Positions 16,683 through 26,323 of a DNA stretch of 64,000 nucleotides are shown here, piece after piece. The position numbers and the translations under genes were made by a program. Origin of the DNA: Actinomycetota bacterium (GTDB taxonomy: Bacteria; Actinomycetota; Acidimicrobiia; Acidimicrobiales; Ilumatobacteraceae); NCBI GenBank assembly GCA_016213625.1, contig JACQZZ010000035.1, positions 62,001 to 126,000 of the forward strand, written 5' to 3'. How positions within the stretch are numbered: position 1 is the first letter of the stretch; every line of letters begins with the position of its first letter. The notes under the pieces were generated by a model. It was given only the letters and a program-made list of their open reading frames with translations. It was not told where the DNA came from and did not search any database.

Positions 16683-19556
16683 TCACGCCCTCGGGCGGGC
16701 GGGACCCAGCCAACGGGCCGGCAGCCGGCCGATGAGGATCGGCAGCACGAGAATGGCGACCACCCAGGCCAGCCACATCGAGTGGAACGGCCACGCCGTG
16801 GGCCATGGTTCGGCGTCCTTCGGATCGCTCGCGACATGGGCGATCCATCCGTACCACGCCGCGGCGACGGCCGACATGGCGACGGCAACGGGGAACGCCA
16901 TCCAGAAGAACAACGAGAACGCCGCCATGCCTGCGGCCGCGGCCGGCACCACCCACACCCAGGGCACGCCACCGGACGCCTGCAGCCAGTCGTGATGGAT
17001 GGTGAACCACAGGCCCGCCGCGACACCGGCGAGCGCGAGCAGGTAGGGCGGGCCGGTGCGTGGCCACCGCCGGATCGGCTTGATGCCGAACTCGACCAGT
17101 GCGGTCACCGCCAGGCAGAGCACCACGCCGCCGTACCACCAGGCCCAGCGTTCGGTGGCGCCGTCCTGACGCGAGGCGGCCAGGACACACAGCGTCCATG
17201 CCATCGCAGCGGTGGCCCAGCGTCCGGCCAATGCGAAGCCGGCGAGGGCGAGCACGACGGGTCGCAGCAGCACCAGCGCCGCCTTCTTCGCCGGGGGCTG
17301 GTTCACTGCGACCACCCGGGTGGCGGTGATCGCGGCCTTGATGGTGGTGCTGGTGAGTCGTCGCCCGCCCAGGAGCGACACCAGTCGACGATCGAGTTTG
17401 GCCCACTGCTCGAACGGTTCCTCCGTGGCGAACTCGGCCAGGAGTTGGCGCTGACGTTCCTCGATCAGCCAGTCGCGGATGGCCTTCTGCGTGGTGGTGT
17501 TGGACCGGAGGTGCTCGGGGAGGAACGAGTGGGCGCTGCGCAGCGATGCGACCGCATCGTCGTCGAGTACCGCGTCGACGAGCGCGGGCACGCTGTCGAG
17601 CCGTCCCCAGCGGAGGTCGTTTCCCCGCCAACGACGGTCGAAGAATGCGCCGAGGTGATGGAGCTGCTTCCCGGCGATGCGGTCGCCGAAGCGCCGACGA
17701 TTGGCGGCAGCGGCTCCGGGGGTGTCCCCGACGAACTTCCGCGATGCCATCGTGTCCACGTTGCCGGCGATGCGCACGAAGTCGATGTGCAGATCGCTGG
17801 CGATGGGTTCGGCGCGGAGCGGAAGGAGGGCATCGGCCACCTCGCGGGCGGCGTTCGAGCGGTTGGGTTGTTGCGTCAGCCATCGCAGCACACGACACCC
17901 GAGGCCGTCGCCTTCTGCGGGCTGCAGCGACGACAGCGCATGTGCGAGGAGTTGCTCCAGTTCACCCAGCAGCGTGCGGCCGCCGACGCGAGGTTCGGGC
18001 AGCTCCCACGACGCCAGGCCGCGCCACACCGCATCGCCGAGATCGTTGGGCACCGTGAAGGCGGCGAGTTCGGCGTAGGAGCGTTCGAGGCGCTCGGCAG
18101 GTGCGGCGGCCGTGTCGGCCGAACCGTCGAGCATGCGGCCCAGCTGGAAGCTCGTGACGAGGTGGCAGACGAGTTGGAGCTCGTTCAGGTGATGCAAGGT
18201 GGGACCGAGATCCAGGCTCGATGACTCCTGCAACGCCATGCGTGTCACCCGCTGCATCGCCGACACCGTGCGGTGCACTCGGTCGGCGACCAAGATGTTC
18301 GGATTCGCATCGACCACATCGCGAAAGGCATGTGCGAGGGCGTCCTTGGTGACGGTGTCGTCGGGCGAGTCCAGCAGCGGAGCCACCCGCGGGTGAGCGG
18401 GCGCGTGCCAGAGCAGCTCCGAGGCGGGGTCGACCGCTGCCCGCAACAGTTGGGCTGCGGTCATCGCTCGCACCTGCCCTGACGCGGCGGTCGCGCCCGC
18501 GTCGATGGCGCCGCCGAGCACGCGCTCGAGCGCCACCCTGGCCTGTGCGTCGCGGCGAGCGACGGCATCGTTGTGGTGCCGCAGCAGCTCGATGTCTTCG
18601 CGGATGGTCTCGGAGCGCTTGCCTGAGAAGCTGCGCGCCACCTTCACCACGGTGTCGGGGTCGGCCGGCGGGGCACCGGGGGCGCTGCCGTCGCCACCAG
18701 GGTCGGGGTGCAGATACAGGAGCACTCGTCGCGTGCGACCGGTGGCCGGGATGTGCGAGATGGCGCGGATCGCACGGCCGATGGGCACGTTGTCGATCAC
18801 CCCGCCGTCCATGATCTCCACCGAGTCACGGTCGTCGCGGAACGCACCGACGAGGCGGCTGCCGAACGTGTCGCGTCGGAACGTGACGGGTTCGAACAGG
18901 CCCGGCAGGCTCGACGTCGCGCGGCCGATGGACGCGAGCGCGGTGAGGTTGTCGACGACGTTGGGCCAGTCGGTGAAGCCGTCGAGTCCCCGGCTCGCCG
19001 GACCGCGACGCGCGACGTGGAAGTAGGCGTCGCTGCGCGATTCCATGATGGGCGCTCCGGGCACATCGCGCATGGCGACCGCGTTGCCGCGCACGAGTGT
19101 GGCGCTGGCGAACACGGCGAGAGCCTGTGTGGGCGCGTCGCCCGTCCGCTCGCGTTCGGCATCCTCGAGCGCGTCGTGCAGACGGTGCAGGAAGTACTGC
19201 CCGTCGAGGACGGACCGCCGATCGCGCGAGAGCGCGACCGAGGGAGGCTTCACCAACTGCTCGATGTCGGCGGCGTCCATCCACAATGCGAAGAACTTCT
19301 CGAACGGACGGTTGGCCTGGATGGCGGCTGCGAGCATCACCGCGTTCAGGCCACCGGCGCTCGCGCCCGCCATCACGTCGACCTGTGCCGAGCGTTGATA
19401 GTCGGCCGCCTCGAGGAGCTCCCCCCAGAATCCTTCACCGCGACGCAGTTCATCGATCTCCGCCACGGCACCGCCGATCCACACGCAGAGGCTGACGCCG
19501 CCGTTCATGGACAGGGCGAAGCGAAGCTGACGCCGCTGGGCGTCGTCGGGTCCCAT
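16683..19556 (-). CDS. Patatin-like phospholipase with C-terminal membrane region
   Basis: A 957-residue protein. The N-terminal 300 residues form a patatin domain with the nucleophile elbow GASAGG (about 62-67) and the catalytic Asp in MDGGVIDN (near 248), giving the Ser-Asp dyad of this lipid acyl hydrolase family. It resembles the long patatin-related proteins of actinobacteria and cyanobacteria. A long helical middle follows. After about residue 740 there are six or more hydrophobic segments, so it should be membrane-anchored. Substrate unknown. It sits 30 bases upstream of mftA on the same strand but is probably a separate unit because mftA has its own promoter-like hexamer. Confidence 0.82.
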   Translation of the reverse strand: MGPDDAQRRQLRFALSMNGGVSLCVWIGGAVAEIDELRRGEGFWGELLEAADYQRSAQVDVMAGASAGGLNAVMLAAAIQANRPFEKFFALWMDAADIEQLVKPPSVALSRDRRSVLDGQYFLHRLHDALEDAERERTGDAPTQALAVFASATLVRGNAVAMRDVPGAPIMESRSDAYFHVARRGPASRGLDGFTDWPNVVDNLTALASIGRATSSLPGLFEPVTFRRDTFGSRLVGAFRDDRDSVEIMDGGVIDNVPIGRAIRAISHIPATGRTRRVLLYLHPDPGGDGSAPGAPPADPDTVVKVARSFSGKRSETIREDIELLRHHNDAVARRDAQARVALERVLGGAIDAGATAASGQVRAMTAAQLLRAAVDPASELLWHAPAHPRVAPLLDSPDDTVTKDALAHAFRDVVDANPNILVADRVHRTVSAMQRVTRMALQESSSLDLGPTLHHLNELQLVCHLVTSFQLGRMLDGSADTAAAPAERLERSYAELAAFTVPNDLGDAVWRGLASWELPEPRVGGRTLLGELEQLLAHALSSLQPAEGDGLGCRVLRWLTQQPNRSNAAREVADALLPLRAEPIASDLHIDFVRIAGNVDTMASRKFVGDTPGAAAANRRRFGDRIAGKQLHHLGAFFDRRWRGNDLRWGRLDSVPALVDAVLDDDAVASLRSAHSFLPEHLRSNTTTQKAIRDWLIEERQRQLLAEFATEEPFEQWAKLDRRLVSLLGGRRLTSTTIKAAITATRVVAVNQPPAKKAALVLLRPVVLALAGFALAGRWATAAMAWTLCVLAASRQDGATERWAWWYGGVVLCLAVTALVEFGIKPIRRWPRTGPPYLLALAGVAAGLWFTIHHDWLQASGGVPWVWVVPAAAAGMAAFSLFFWMAFPVAVAMSAVAAAWYGWIAHVASDPKDAEPWPTAWPFHSMWLAWVVAILVLPILIGRLPARWLGPARPRA

Positions 19557-19597
19557 TCGGGCATTGTGGCCCAGATTCGGTCGCTGTCAATCGCCGC

Positions 19598-19603
19598 TAG
19601 CGT
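19598..19603 (+). promoter_or_regulatory. -10-like TAGCGT upstream of helicase gene
   Basis: TAGCGT ends 10 bases before the GTG at 19614, supporting that start over an in-frame GTG at 19566. Confidence 0.4.
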
Positions 19604-19613
19604 GGCGTCCCCT

Positions 19614-21548
19614 GTGACGTCGGACGAGATTTTCGATCCGTTCCCCGAACTGCGCGCGGAACGTGAGTACTTGACGTTTTCGCGCGCCTCGCGAGACCGA
19701 ATGGTCGAGAAGTTCCTCGCGCTCGACCCCGATGCGTCGGCCGACGAGATCACCAAGGAGTACATCGAGGTCACGGTCGCCGAGGCGTTGGAAGACCTTC
19801 GCACGCCGGGCGCGGGTGAGTTCTTCGGGCGCATCACCGAGGAAGGCGTCGCGGGCGACCAGTGGTACATCGGTCGTCGGCACATCGAGGACGAACGACA
19901 CGAACCGGTCGTCGTCGACTGGCGAGCACCCATCGCCGCGCCCTTCTATCGCGCCACGCACGCCGACTCCTTCGGGCTCGCGCACCGGCGCCGGTTCACC
20001 CTGGCCGATGGCGACCTCACCGCGTACCTCGACGAGCAACTCGACGATCCCGATCACGACACGGCAGGCTCGGGCATCCCCGATCCCGTGCTGGCCGAGA
20101 TCGGCGCGGCTCGTACCGGTGCGATGCGCGAGATCGTCGCCACCATCCAGGCCGAGCAGGACGTCGTCATCCGTGCGCCGCTGCAGCAGGTGCTGGTGGT
20201 GCAGGGCGGTCCCGGCACCGGCAAGACCGCGGTCGGTCTGCACCGCGCCGCGTTCTTGCTGTTCGAGCACCGTCGGCGACTTGTGCGCGACGGCGTGCTG
20301 GTGGTTGGTCCCAACAGAGTGTTCCTCGACTACATCGGCAACGTGCTGCCGTCACTCGGTGAGCGCAGCGTGCAGCAGCGCACCGCGCTCGACCTGTGTG
20401 TGCCGAAGGTGGAGATCACGGGTGTCGACTCGACCGACGAGCGTCGGCGCAAGGGCAGCGAGGCCATGCTGGCCGAGCTGGAGGCAGCGAGCACACAGCA
20501 CGTGACGGTGCCGCCCGAGGATCTGCGCATCCCGCTGGGGGCCCGAACGCTGGTCATCACACGCGATGAGATCGGGGAGTGGTTCGAGCAGGCGTTGCAC
20601 GCCACTGCGCCGGTGAACAAGCGCCGCGACTCGCTGAAGGGACTGGTACAGCGCGACATGCTGCGCCGGTACGACCGCGACGACGTGTGGGAGAAGGCGC
20701 CGGCACTGCGCGCCGCGCTCACCAAGGCGTGGCCCACCGCACAGCCGATCAAGTTGATCGACTCGCTGCTGCCCGGCCCGAGTGGCAAGCGGCGCCGGTG
20801 GACCCTGGCCGATCAGTTCCTGGTCGACGAGGCCAACTCGCTGTTGGTGGGCACGCCGTTCACCTACGGACACGTGGTGGTCGACGAGTCGCAGGACCAC
20901 AGCGCGGTCGCGCTGCGGTGCATCGGTCGACGCAGCCCGGGCGGATCGATGACCATCCTCGGCGATCTGGCGCAGAGCACCACCCCGGCCGGGCAACAGG
21001 ACTGGGACGACGTGGTGCGCCTCCTGCGCGCCGAGGCTGCCGAGGTGGCCCATCTCACCATCGGCTACCGCGTGCCGGCACCCATCCTCGACGTGGCCAA
21101 TCGGCTCCTTCCGTTCACCGGCGTCACCACACAGGCGAGCCGTTCGGTGCGTGCCGAGGGTGATGCGCCGTCGCTGCGCTTGGTGGATGCGGACGAACTC
21201 GCTGCAGCGGTGGCCGCGGAGGTGCGCGATGTCCGTCATCGGCACCACAACAGCGGGGTCGTCGCGCCCGAAGCGCTGTTCCCCGCCATCGCCGACGCGT
21301 TGGAATCCATCGGGTTGCGCGCTGTCGACCGTGTGCACGACCTGGGCCACGACGACGTCCCGGTGGTCCACGCGGAAGCCGTGAAAGGCCTCGAGTTCGA
21401 TGGCGTGGTGGTGGTGAACCCGCACGAGATCTTCGACGGCACCGAGCGCGGTGCCCGCCTGCTCTATGTGGCGATGACCCGAGCCGTGCAGGTGCTGCAC
21501 TTCGTGGCGTCGGCCCCGCTCCCCCGGGCACTCGACGGCACTGCCTGA
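19614..21548 (+). CDS. HelD-like UvrD/Rep superfamily ATPase
   Basis: A 644-residue SF1-type ATPase without obvious nuclease. Walker A is GGPGTGKT at about 198-206; the DEAD-like VDESQD and the C-terminal LLYVAMTRA motif (motif VI) follow. The N-terminal helical region plus the HEPVVVDWRAPIAAPFYRA block is typical of HelD, which binds RNA polymerase and uses ATP to free it from stalled or nucleic-acid-bound states; the length fits the actinobacterial type. Some HelD proteins give rifampicin tolerance, which is not inferable here. GTG at 19614 is preferred because of the upstream TAGCGT. Confidence 0.85.
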   Translation: MTSDEIFDPFPELRAEREYLTFSRASRDRMVEKFLALDPDASADEITKEYIEVTVAEALEDLRTPGAGEFFGRITEEGVAGDQWYIGRRHIEDERHEPVVVDWRAPIAAPFYRATHADSFGLAHRRRFTLADGDLTAYLDEQLDDPDHDTAGSGIPDPVLAEIGAARTGAMREIVATIQAEQDVVIRAPLQQVLVVQGGPGTGKTAVGLHRAAFLLFEHRRRLVRDGVLVVGPNRVFLDYIGNVLPSLGERSVQQRTALDLCVPKVEITGVDSTDERRRKGSEAMLAELEAASTQHVTVPPEDLRIPLGARTLVITRDEIGEWFEQALHATAPVNKRRDSLKGLVQRDMLRRYDRDDVWEKAPALRAALTKAWPTAQPIKLIDSLLPGPSGKRRRWTLADQFLVDEANSLLVGTPFTYGHVVVDESQDHSAVALRCIGRRSPGGSMTILGDLAQSTTPAGQQDWDDVVRLLRAEAAEVAHLTIGYRVPAPILDVANRLLPFTGVTTQASRSVRAEGDAPSLRLVDADELAAAVAAEVRDVRHRHHNSGVVAPEALFPAIADALESIGLRAVDRVHDLGHDDVPVVHAEAVKGLEFDGVVVVNPHEIFDGTERGARLLYVAMTRAVQVLHFVASAPLPRALDGTA

Positions 21549-21602
21549 CGGGGGTGACCATCGCCCCTAGGTGATGCAGGAGGCCCGGCGCACGCTGAAG
21601 GT

Positions 21603-23417
21603 GTGGACCGGCGCTGGATGCACGTGGGCCTGGTGGTGTTGCTCGGGGTCGCGATCGTCGGTGTGGTGGCTGCGACGAGGGAACCTCGACCGCGCGACTC
21701 CGTTCCTCTCGCGATCGACGGTGTACACGGCAATTGGACCGTCGGCCCCTTCGTGCTCGACGCCTCGACCACGATCGGATCTGCCGGTGGGGTTCTGAAG
21801 GTCGCCGATGGCGAGCTGGCGGGGCTTACCCTCACCGTGCCGAGCGGGGCGTTGGCCGATGGCACGACGACCACCGTCGAGCACGCGGCGATCCTCGGTC
21901 ACAGCTGGGGTGCTGCCGTGCAGCCCGTGACACCGGCGATCAGGATCGAGATCGGGTCGCAGTACTCCGAACGATTGCTCACTGTGTCGGTGCCGCTCGA
22001 CCTGTCGACGGGCGAACTCGCGATGGGCTTGTACGTGGCCGACGATGGCACGCTCGAGGGCATGCCGCTCGCCGGTGGTGACCAGCGGATGCTCGACGTG
22101 GCGACTCGGCACTTCTCCACCTGGTTCGTCTCGAAGTATCTGCCGTCCGAACTCCCCGACGAGATCTACACCGGCTACCAGATGGCGCGCGACAACTGGC
22201 AGTTCGAGAACAACGGCAGCTTCGTGGAGCCCAACGGCATCTGCGCCGGCATGGTGCTGACGAGTGCCTGGTACTACCTCGAGCACTTCAAGAACATCGA
22301 CGGGGCGGTGTCGCTCTACAACCAGTTCGACTACCCGCACGGACCGTCGACGACAGGATTCGACCTCGACGACGCGCACGCCTACCGGTTCGCGTCGATG
22401 GTGCAGTCCGACATGGCTGGTTGGGTGGGCGACTGGGCGACGTCGTTCAGACAGGCGAGGTTCACCGCGGCCCAGAATTGGCAGTTCCATGCCTTCCGCT
22501 ACGCGATGTACCTGACCGGCGAACCGCAGTACGTGACCATGGCTGACTGGTCCCGACGCGGCCATGCGGTGCTCGCCTACGGGGCAACGATGGGAGAGCG
22601 GTTGGTGCAACAGGCCAACAGTTCGGTGTGGCATGCGGGCGGTGAGCTGTGGATTGCCGATCCCAACTACCCACGCCAATTGAACAGCATCACGTTCGAC
22701 GCGCAGACCAACGAGTTCGTGCCGTACAGCACAGCGTTGCGCGCCGATGGGGATCCTGATGCATTTCCCTACATCGGATATGGAGCGAAGTCGGCGTTCG
22801 CCAACTGGCCGCAGATCGCGACGAGGTACACCCAGATGCTCGACGGCACGATCGGGGCGGGCATGTTCCCGTCGATCATCGTGTACCAGTGGATCGTCGA
22901 CCCGGCGACGGGTGCGGGCAACTGGTACCCGACGTCGAATCCCGTGGTGGAGCCCGACGGCACGGTGACCCTGGGGTTCACGGTGACTGGATTGCAGGTG
23001 GGTGCTCGAATCAACGCGTTCGTGTTCGAGCCTGCGGCCACGAGGTACCTCGATGACAGCAAGGCGACGGCCGTCGACAGCAGCGGCACCGGCACCATCA
23101 CGAAGGTCGCTGTCGTGAGCCCAGGTCTGGCCGGGCACACCTACAAGGTGGTGGTGATGGCCGAGGCGCCGGCCGGCGACCAGGGCACGCTCGAGATGTC
23201 GTGGGTGGATGCGATCCCGCTCGAGGTGACTGCGCCACCGCCGCCCACCACCGTGGTCACCGTGCCACCGACCGACGCCCCGACGGTGCCTCCCACCGTC
23301 GGTCCGACGACTCCGCCACCGCAGGTGCCGACGACGCTCTATCCGTGCCCGGAGCAGTGCCCGCCGGGAATCCTCGGGGTGGAATGCAGCCTGCACTGCG
23401 GCTCGATCTCCGAATGA
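21603..23417 (+). CDS. Secreted protein with papain-fold-like triad and Cys-rich tail
   Basis: A 604-residue protein with an N-terminal signal/anchor segment (about 7-24). The N-terminal region is beta-rich. A central segment has NGICAGM (Cys near 214), RRGHAVLAYG (His near 320) and IADPNYP (Asp near 353): the order and spacing of a papain/C39-like Cys-His-Asp triad, suggesting a cysteine peptidase or peptidase-like fold. Two beta-sandwich-like stretches follow, then a Thr/Pro-rich linker (about 545-585) and a final segment with four cysteines (PCPEQC ... ECSLHC). I do not recognise a named family; activity is inferred from motif order only. Confidence 0.68.
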   Translation: MDRRWMHVGLVVLLGVAIVGVVAATREPRPRDSVPLAIDGVHGNWTVGPFVLDASTTIGSAGGVLKVADGELAGLTLTVPSGALADGTTTTVEHAAILGHSWGAAVQPVTPAIRIEIGSQYSERLLTVSVPLDLSTGELAMGLYVADDGTLEGMPLAGGDQRMLDVATRHFSTWFVSKYLPSELPDEIYTGYQMARDNWQFENNGSFVEPNGICAGMVLTSAWYYLEHFKNIDGAVSLYNQFDYPHGPSTTGFDLDDAHAYRFASMVQSDMAGWVGDWATSFRQARFTAAQNWQFHAFRYAMYLTGEPQYVTMADWSRRGHAVLAYGATMGERLVQQANSSVWHAGGELWIADPNYPRQLNSITFDAQTNEFVPYSTALRADGDPDAFPYIGYGAKSAFANWPQIATRYTQMLDGTIGAGMFPSIIVYQWIVDPATGAGNWYPTSNPVVEPDGTVTLGFTVTGLQVGARINAFVFEPAATRYLDDSKATAVDSSGTGTITKVAVVSPGLAGHTYKVVVMAEAPAGDQGTLEMSWVDAIPLEVTAPPPPTTVVTVPPTDAPTVPPTVGPTTPPPQVPTTLYPCPEQCPPGILGVECSLHCGSISE

Positions 23418-23438
23418 GTCGGGCGGCCGGAGCATCGA

Positions 23439-23882
23439 TCAGGCCTGGAGGACCACCATGAACTGACCGCCGCCGGGCTCGGACGACGCGCGCACCGCCA
23501 GGTCGGGGGCGAGGCGAGACAAGCGATCGGCGAGCCACGCGGCAGCGTCGTCGGCATCCGACTTCGTGGGGCAGCGAGCCACCACCGATCGACCGCCCTT
23601 GCGCTGCAGCATCTCGGCGGTCTCGAACAGCGGGGCCGGGTCCAACACGAACAGGTGCTCGGCCCAGGGGACCACCGGAGCGACGGCGCCCTTCCGGGTG
23701 TTGCACCCGCGGTGGGCGAGTCGCTCGTGGGCCACGCCCTTGGCCTTGCTCTTCGCCTTGGTGACGATGGCATCGACGCTCGGGCCGCGCGGGTCGTTCA
23801 CCGACATCTGCGGGTCGACGGGTTCGTCGCACAGCCAGCAGCGCCAGCCATCGCGGTCGCCCACCTCATCGACTCGGCTCAC
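23439..23882 (-). CDS. HNH-nuclease-like protein
   Basis: A 147-residue protein. WRCWLCDEP provides a CxxC zinc pair near residue 15, and LAHRGCNTRKGA (near 68) matches the C-terminal part of the HNH finger (HxxCNxxKG). The central catalytic His is not obvious between them, so activity is uncertain. The last 70 residues form a separate small alpha/beta region. The GTG start overlaps the stop of the DUF4287 gene (GTGA), so both are probably co-expressed. Candidate roles are DNA nicking or repair; no restriction or toxin partner is visible. Confidence 0.7.
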   Translation of the reverse strand: MSRVDEVGDRDGWRCWLCDEPVDPQMSVNDPRGPSVDAIVTKAKSKAKGVAHERLAHRGCNTRKGAVAPVVPWAEHLFVLDPAPLFETAEMLQRKGGRSVVARCPTKSDADDAAAWLADRLSRLAPDLAVRASSEPGGGQFMVVLQA

Positions 23883-24091
23883 TTCGCGGCGTCCTCGGCC
23901 AGGGTGTACGCGACGAGCGCGTTGGCGTGGCCGTGACCCATGACGTGCTCGGTCTTCAACAGGTTGACGAGCTCCATGTGCTTGAGCGCGGGGTGCTGGC
24001 GGATGACTGCCTGCCACTCGCTGATCGGGCGGCCGTACTTCTTCTCGATCGACGGGAAGTACGAGGCCGGGCCGGTGACCTTGTCTGCCAT
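23879..24091 (-). CDS. DUF4287 small protein
   Basis: A 70-residue protein resembling the DUF4287 family: SYFPSIEKKYGRPISEWQ followed by a helical KHMELVNLLKTEHVMGHGHANALV segment. Function unknown; homologues often occur alone or joined to DUF5655-type domains. It has one of the clearest Shine-Dalgarno sites in the window, AAGGAG five bases before the ATG, unlike its many leaderless-looking neighbours. The stop overlaps the HNH gene start. Confidence 0.85.
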   Translation of the reverse strand: MADKVTGPASYFPSIEKKYGRPISEWQAVIRQHPALKHMELVNLLKTEHVMGHGHANALVAYTLAEDAAK

Positions 24092-24149
24092 GACGTCTCC
24101 TTCGGGTAGAGCGGAGTCCGAGCGTACGCCGTCGTGGTAAGCCTGCGCG

Positions 24150-25085
24150 ATGGACGACATCGTGTACCTCACCGAGGCCGACGTGCGGATGCTCACCGAC
24201 ATGGCGACATTGCGCGAGCACCTGCGCGTCGCGTTCGGACTGTTCTCGGCGGGGAAGGCCGACGTGCCGCCGCGCATCGCGGCGCGCTCGGCCGACGGGT
24301 TGCTGGCGGCGATGCCCGGCTATCTGGAGGGTGTGGGACTGGTGGTCAAGGCGGTCAGCGTGTTCGCCGGCAACCACGGCACCGACATCCCGTCGCACCA
24401 GGGATTGATCATCGTGTGCGATGAGCACACGGGCACGCCCCTCGCCGTGATGGACGGTGCGTCGGTCACCGCGCTGCGCACGGCCGCCAGCGCGGCGGTC
24501 GCCGCGGACCTGCTCGCTCGCCAGGACTCGACCGTGCTCGCCATCATCGGGGGTGGTGTGCAGGGGCACTCGCACCTGCAGGCGTTCGCCGGCATCCGGC
24601 CGTGGTCGTCGGTGCGCGTGGCATCGCGTTCGAAGGGGTCGGCGTTCGCGCTCGCCGCCCGTCACCCGTCGGCAAAGGCGATGTCGTTCGAGGAGGCGGT
24701 ACGCGGCGCCGACGTGGTGTGCCTCACCACCGACGCCGACGAGCCGGTCATCGACCCGGCGTGGGTGTCGCCCGGCGCGCACGTGGGCAGCGTGGGCAAC
24801 CGCGCGGAGCTGCATGCTGGGTTCCTCGGCGGCACGGTGTTCGTGGAGTGGACGGGCGCCGCCGCATCGCCGCCGCCGGCCGGCGCGACGGAGTTGCAGG
24901 GCATCGACCTCGCCCGGGTGGTGGAGATCGGCCGTGTCGTGAACGGGGACCACCGAGGCCGGAGCGACCACGACGAGGTCACGGTGTACAAGAGCACCGG
25001 CCATGCCATCGAGGACGCCGCTGCCGCGAGGCTGGTGCTCGACGCTGCCATCGAGACCGGGGTGGGGCTGCGACTTCCCCGCTGA
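24150..25085 (+). CDS. Ornithine cyclodeaminase / mu-crystallin family protein
   Basis: A 311-residue protein of the OCD/mu-crystallin family, which includes ornithine cyclodeaminase, alanine dehydrogenase and ketimine reductases. The NAD(P) site is IIGGGVQGHSHLQAF, about residue 130. Upstream, VVKAVSVF and TGTPLAVMDGASVTALRTAASAA match the substrate-binding part. Exact reaction not determined. ATG at 24150 fits the family N terminus. It ends 92 bases before the first alcohol dehydrogenase, whose promoter lies in that gap. Confidence 0.87.
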   Translation: MDDIVYLTEADVRMLTDMATLREHLRVAFGLFSAGKADVPPRIAARSADGLLAAMPGYLEGVGLVVKAVSVFAGNHGTDIPSHQGLIIVCDEHTGTPLAVMDGASVTALRTAASAAVAADLLARQDSTVLAIIGGGVQGHSHLQAFAGIRPWSSVRVASRSKGSAFALAARHPSAKAMSFEEAVRGADVVCLTTDADEPVIDPAWVSPGAHVGSVGNRAELHAGFLGGTVFVEWTGAAASPPPAGATELQGIDLARVVEIGRVVNGDHRGRSDHDEVTVYKSTGHAIEDAAAARLVLDAAIETGVGLRLPR

Positions 25086-25120
25086 GCACGTCCGCATGGT
25101 GCCCGGGGTGGTGGGCGCGT

Positions 25121-25126
25121 TATGGT
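25121..25126 (+). promoter_or_regulatory. -10-like TATGGT of first alcohol dehydrogenase
   Basis: The block CGTTATGGTGCGCC here recurs almost unchanged before the second dehydrogenase (CGTTATGGTGCACC at 26357-26370). TATGGT fits TANNNT. Unlike the leaderless genes, a 51-base leader follows. Confidence 0.5.
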
Positions 25127-25177
25127 GCGCCACGCAGCGCGGACCCGCTGCATTGCCTGAACACACCGGGGGTAACC

Positions 25178-26308
25178 GTGAAGACCAAGGCCGCAATTCT
25201 TCGTGCTCGCAACACGCCGTGGAGCGTGGAGGAGATCGAGCTCGATCCGCCGAAGGCCGGCGAAGTGCTCGTCAAGATCGTCGCCAGCGGCATGTGCCAC
25301 AGCGACGAGCACCTCATGACCGGCGACCTCGCTGGCGCCACCCCCGAGCCGCCGCTCATCGGTGGCCACGAGGGCGCGGGCGTGGTGCTCGAAGTGGGTC
25401 CCGGGGTGTTCAGCGTCGTCCCGGGCGATCACGTGGTGTTCGGCTTCGTGCCGGCGTGTGGTCGGTGCCCCAGCTGCGCCAGCGGCCACAGCAACCTGTG
25501 CGACATGGGTGCCATCACCGCCACCGGCATGCAGCTCAGCGACGGCACCGCCCGCCACCACGACAAGGACGGCAACGACCTCGCGCTCGGCATCGGGGCG
25601 CTCGGCACCTTCGCCCACCACACGGTGGTGCACGAGGCCAGCTGCATCAAGATCGACAAGGACCTGCCGCTCGACAAGGCCTGCCTGCTCGGCTGCGGCG
25701 TCGTCACCGGTTGGGGCTCGGCCGTGTACGCCGCCGACGTGCAGCCCGGCGACATGGTGGCCGTGGTCGGCTGCGGCGGCATCGGCAGCAACGCCATCCA
25801 GGGCGCCAAGCTCGCCGGCGCCGCGGTCATCGCCGCCATCGACCCCATCGAGTTCAAGCGCGAGAAGGCCATGGAGTTCGGCGCGACGCACACCCACGCG
25901 TCCATCCAGGACGCGATGGCGGCGCTGGGCGACACCACCTGGAGTCGTGGCTTCGACAAGGTCATCATGACCTGCGGCGTCGGCAACGGCGACGTGCTCG
26001 GCGAGGCGTTCTGGCTGGGTGGCAAGCGCAGCAAGATCGTCGTCACCAACATCCACCCGGTGGGCGAGGCCAGCATCGCCATCCCGGCCGCGTTCCTCAC
26101 CGTGTTCGAGAAGCAGCTCATCGGCTCGCTGTTCGGTTCGGGCAACCCGCGCAAGGACATCCCGCGCCTGCTCGAGCTGTACACGCAGGGCCAGCTCGAT
26201 CTCGACGGCCTCGTCACCAAGACGTACCCGATCGAGGGCATCAACGACGGCTACGACGCGATGAACGCCGGCGAGAACATCCGCGGCGTGCTCGTGTACG
26301 AGCACTGA
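25178..26308 (+). CDS. Zinc alcohol dehydrogenase, NDMA-dependent (mycofactocin-linked) type
   Basis: A 376-residue medium-chain dehydrogenase. Catalytic zinc ligands: C40 (GMCHSDEH), H64-E65 (GGHEGAG) and the Cys in LGCGVVTGWG. Structural zinc: C94, C97, C100, C108. The NAD site is VVGCGGIGSNAIQGA. Overall sequence and length match the alcohol dehydrogenases known to hold NAD tightly, which need an external electron acceptor in vitro (NDMA) and mycofactocin in vivo. mftABC lies 9 kb away in this window. GTG start follows GGGGGT. A second paralogue follows after a strong terminator. Confidence 0.9.
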   Translation: MKTKAAILRARNTPWSVEEIELDPPKAGEVLVKIVASGMCHSDEHLMTGDLAGATPEPPLIGGHEGAGVVLEVGPGVFSVVPGDHVVFGFVPACGRCPSCASGHSNLCDMGAITATGMQLSDGTARHHDKDGNDLALGIGALGTFAHHTVVHEASCIKIDKDLPLDKACLLGCGVVTGWGSAVYAADVQPGDMVAVVGCGGIGSNAIQGAKLAGAAVIAAIDPIEFKREKAMEFGATHTHASIQDAMAALGDTTWSRGFDKVIMTCGVGNGDVLGEAFWLGGKRSKIVVTNIHPVGEASIAIPAAFLTVFEKQLIGSLFGSGNPRKDIPRLLELYTQGQLDLDGLVTKTYPIEGINDGYDAMNAGENIRGVLVYEH

Positions 26309-26323
26309 CCAGTCCTGTCGGAG

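Noticed and set aside
18708-19613. N-terminal extension of the HelD-like frame
   Set aside because: Antisense to the patatin domain and not similar to HelD; the start near 19614 fits family length and promoter.
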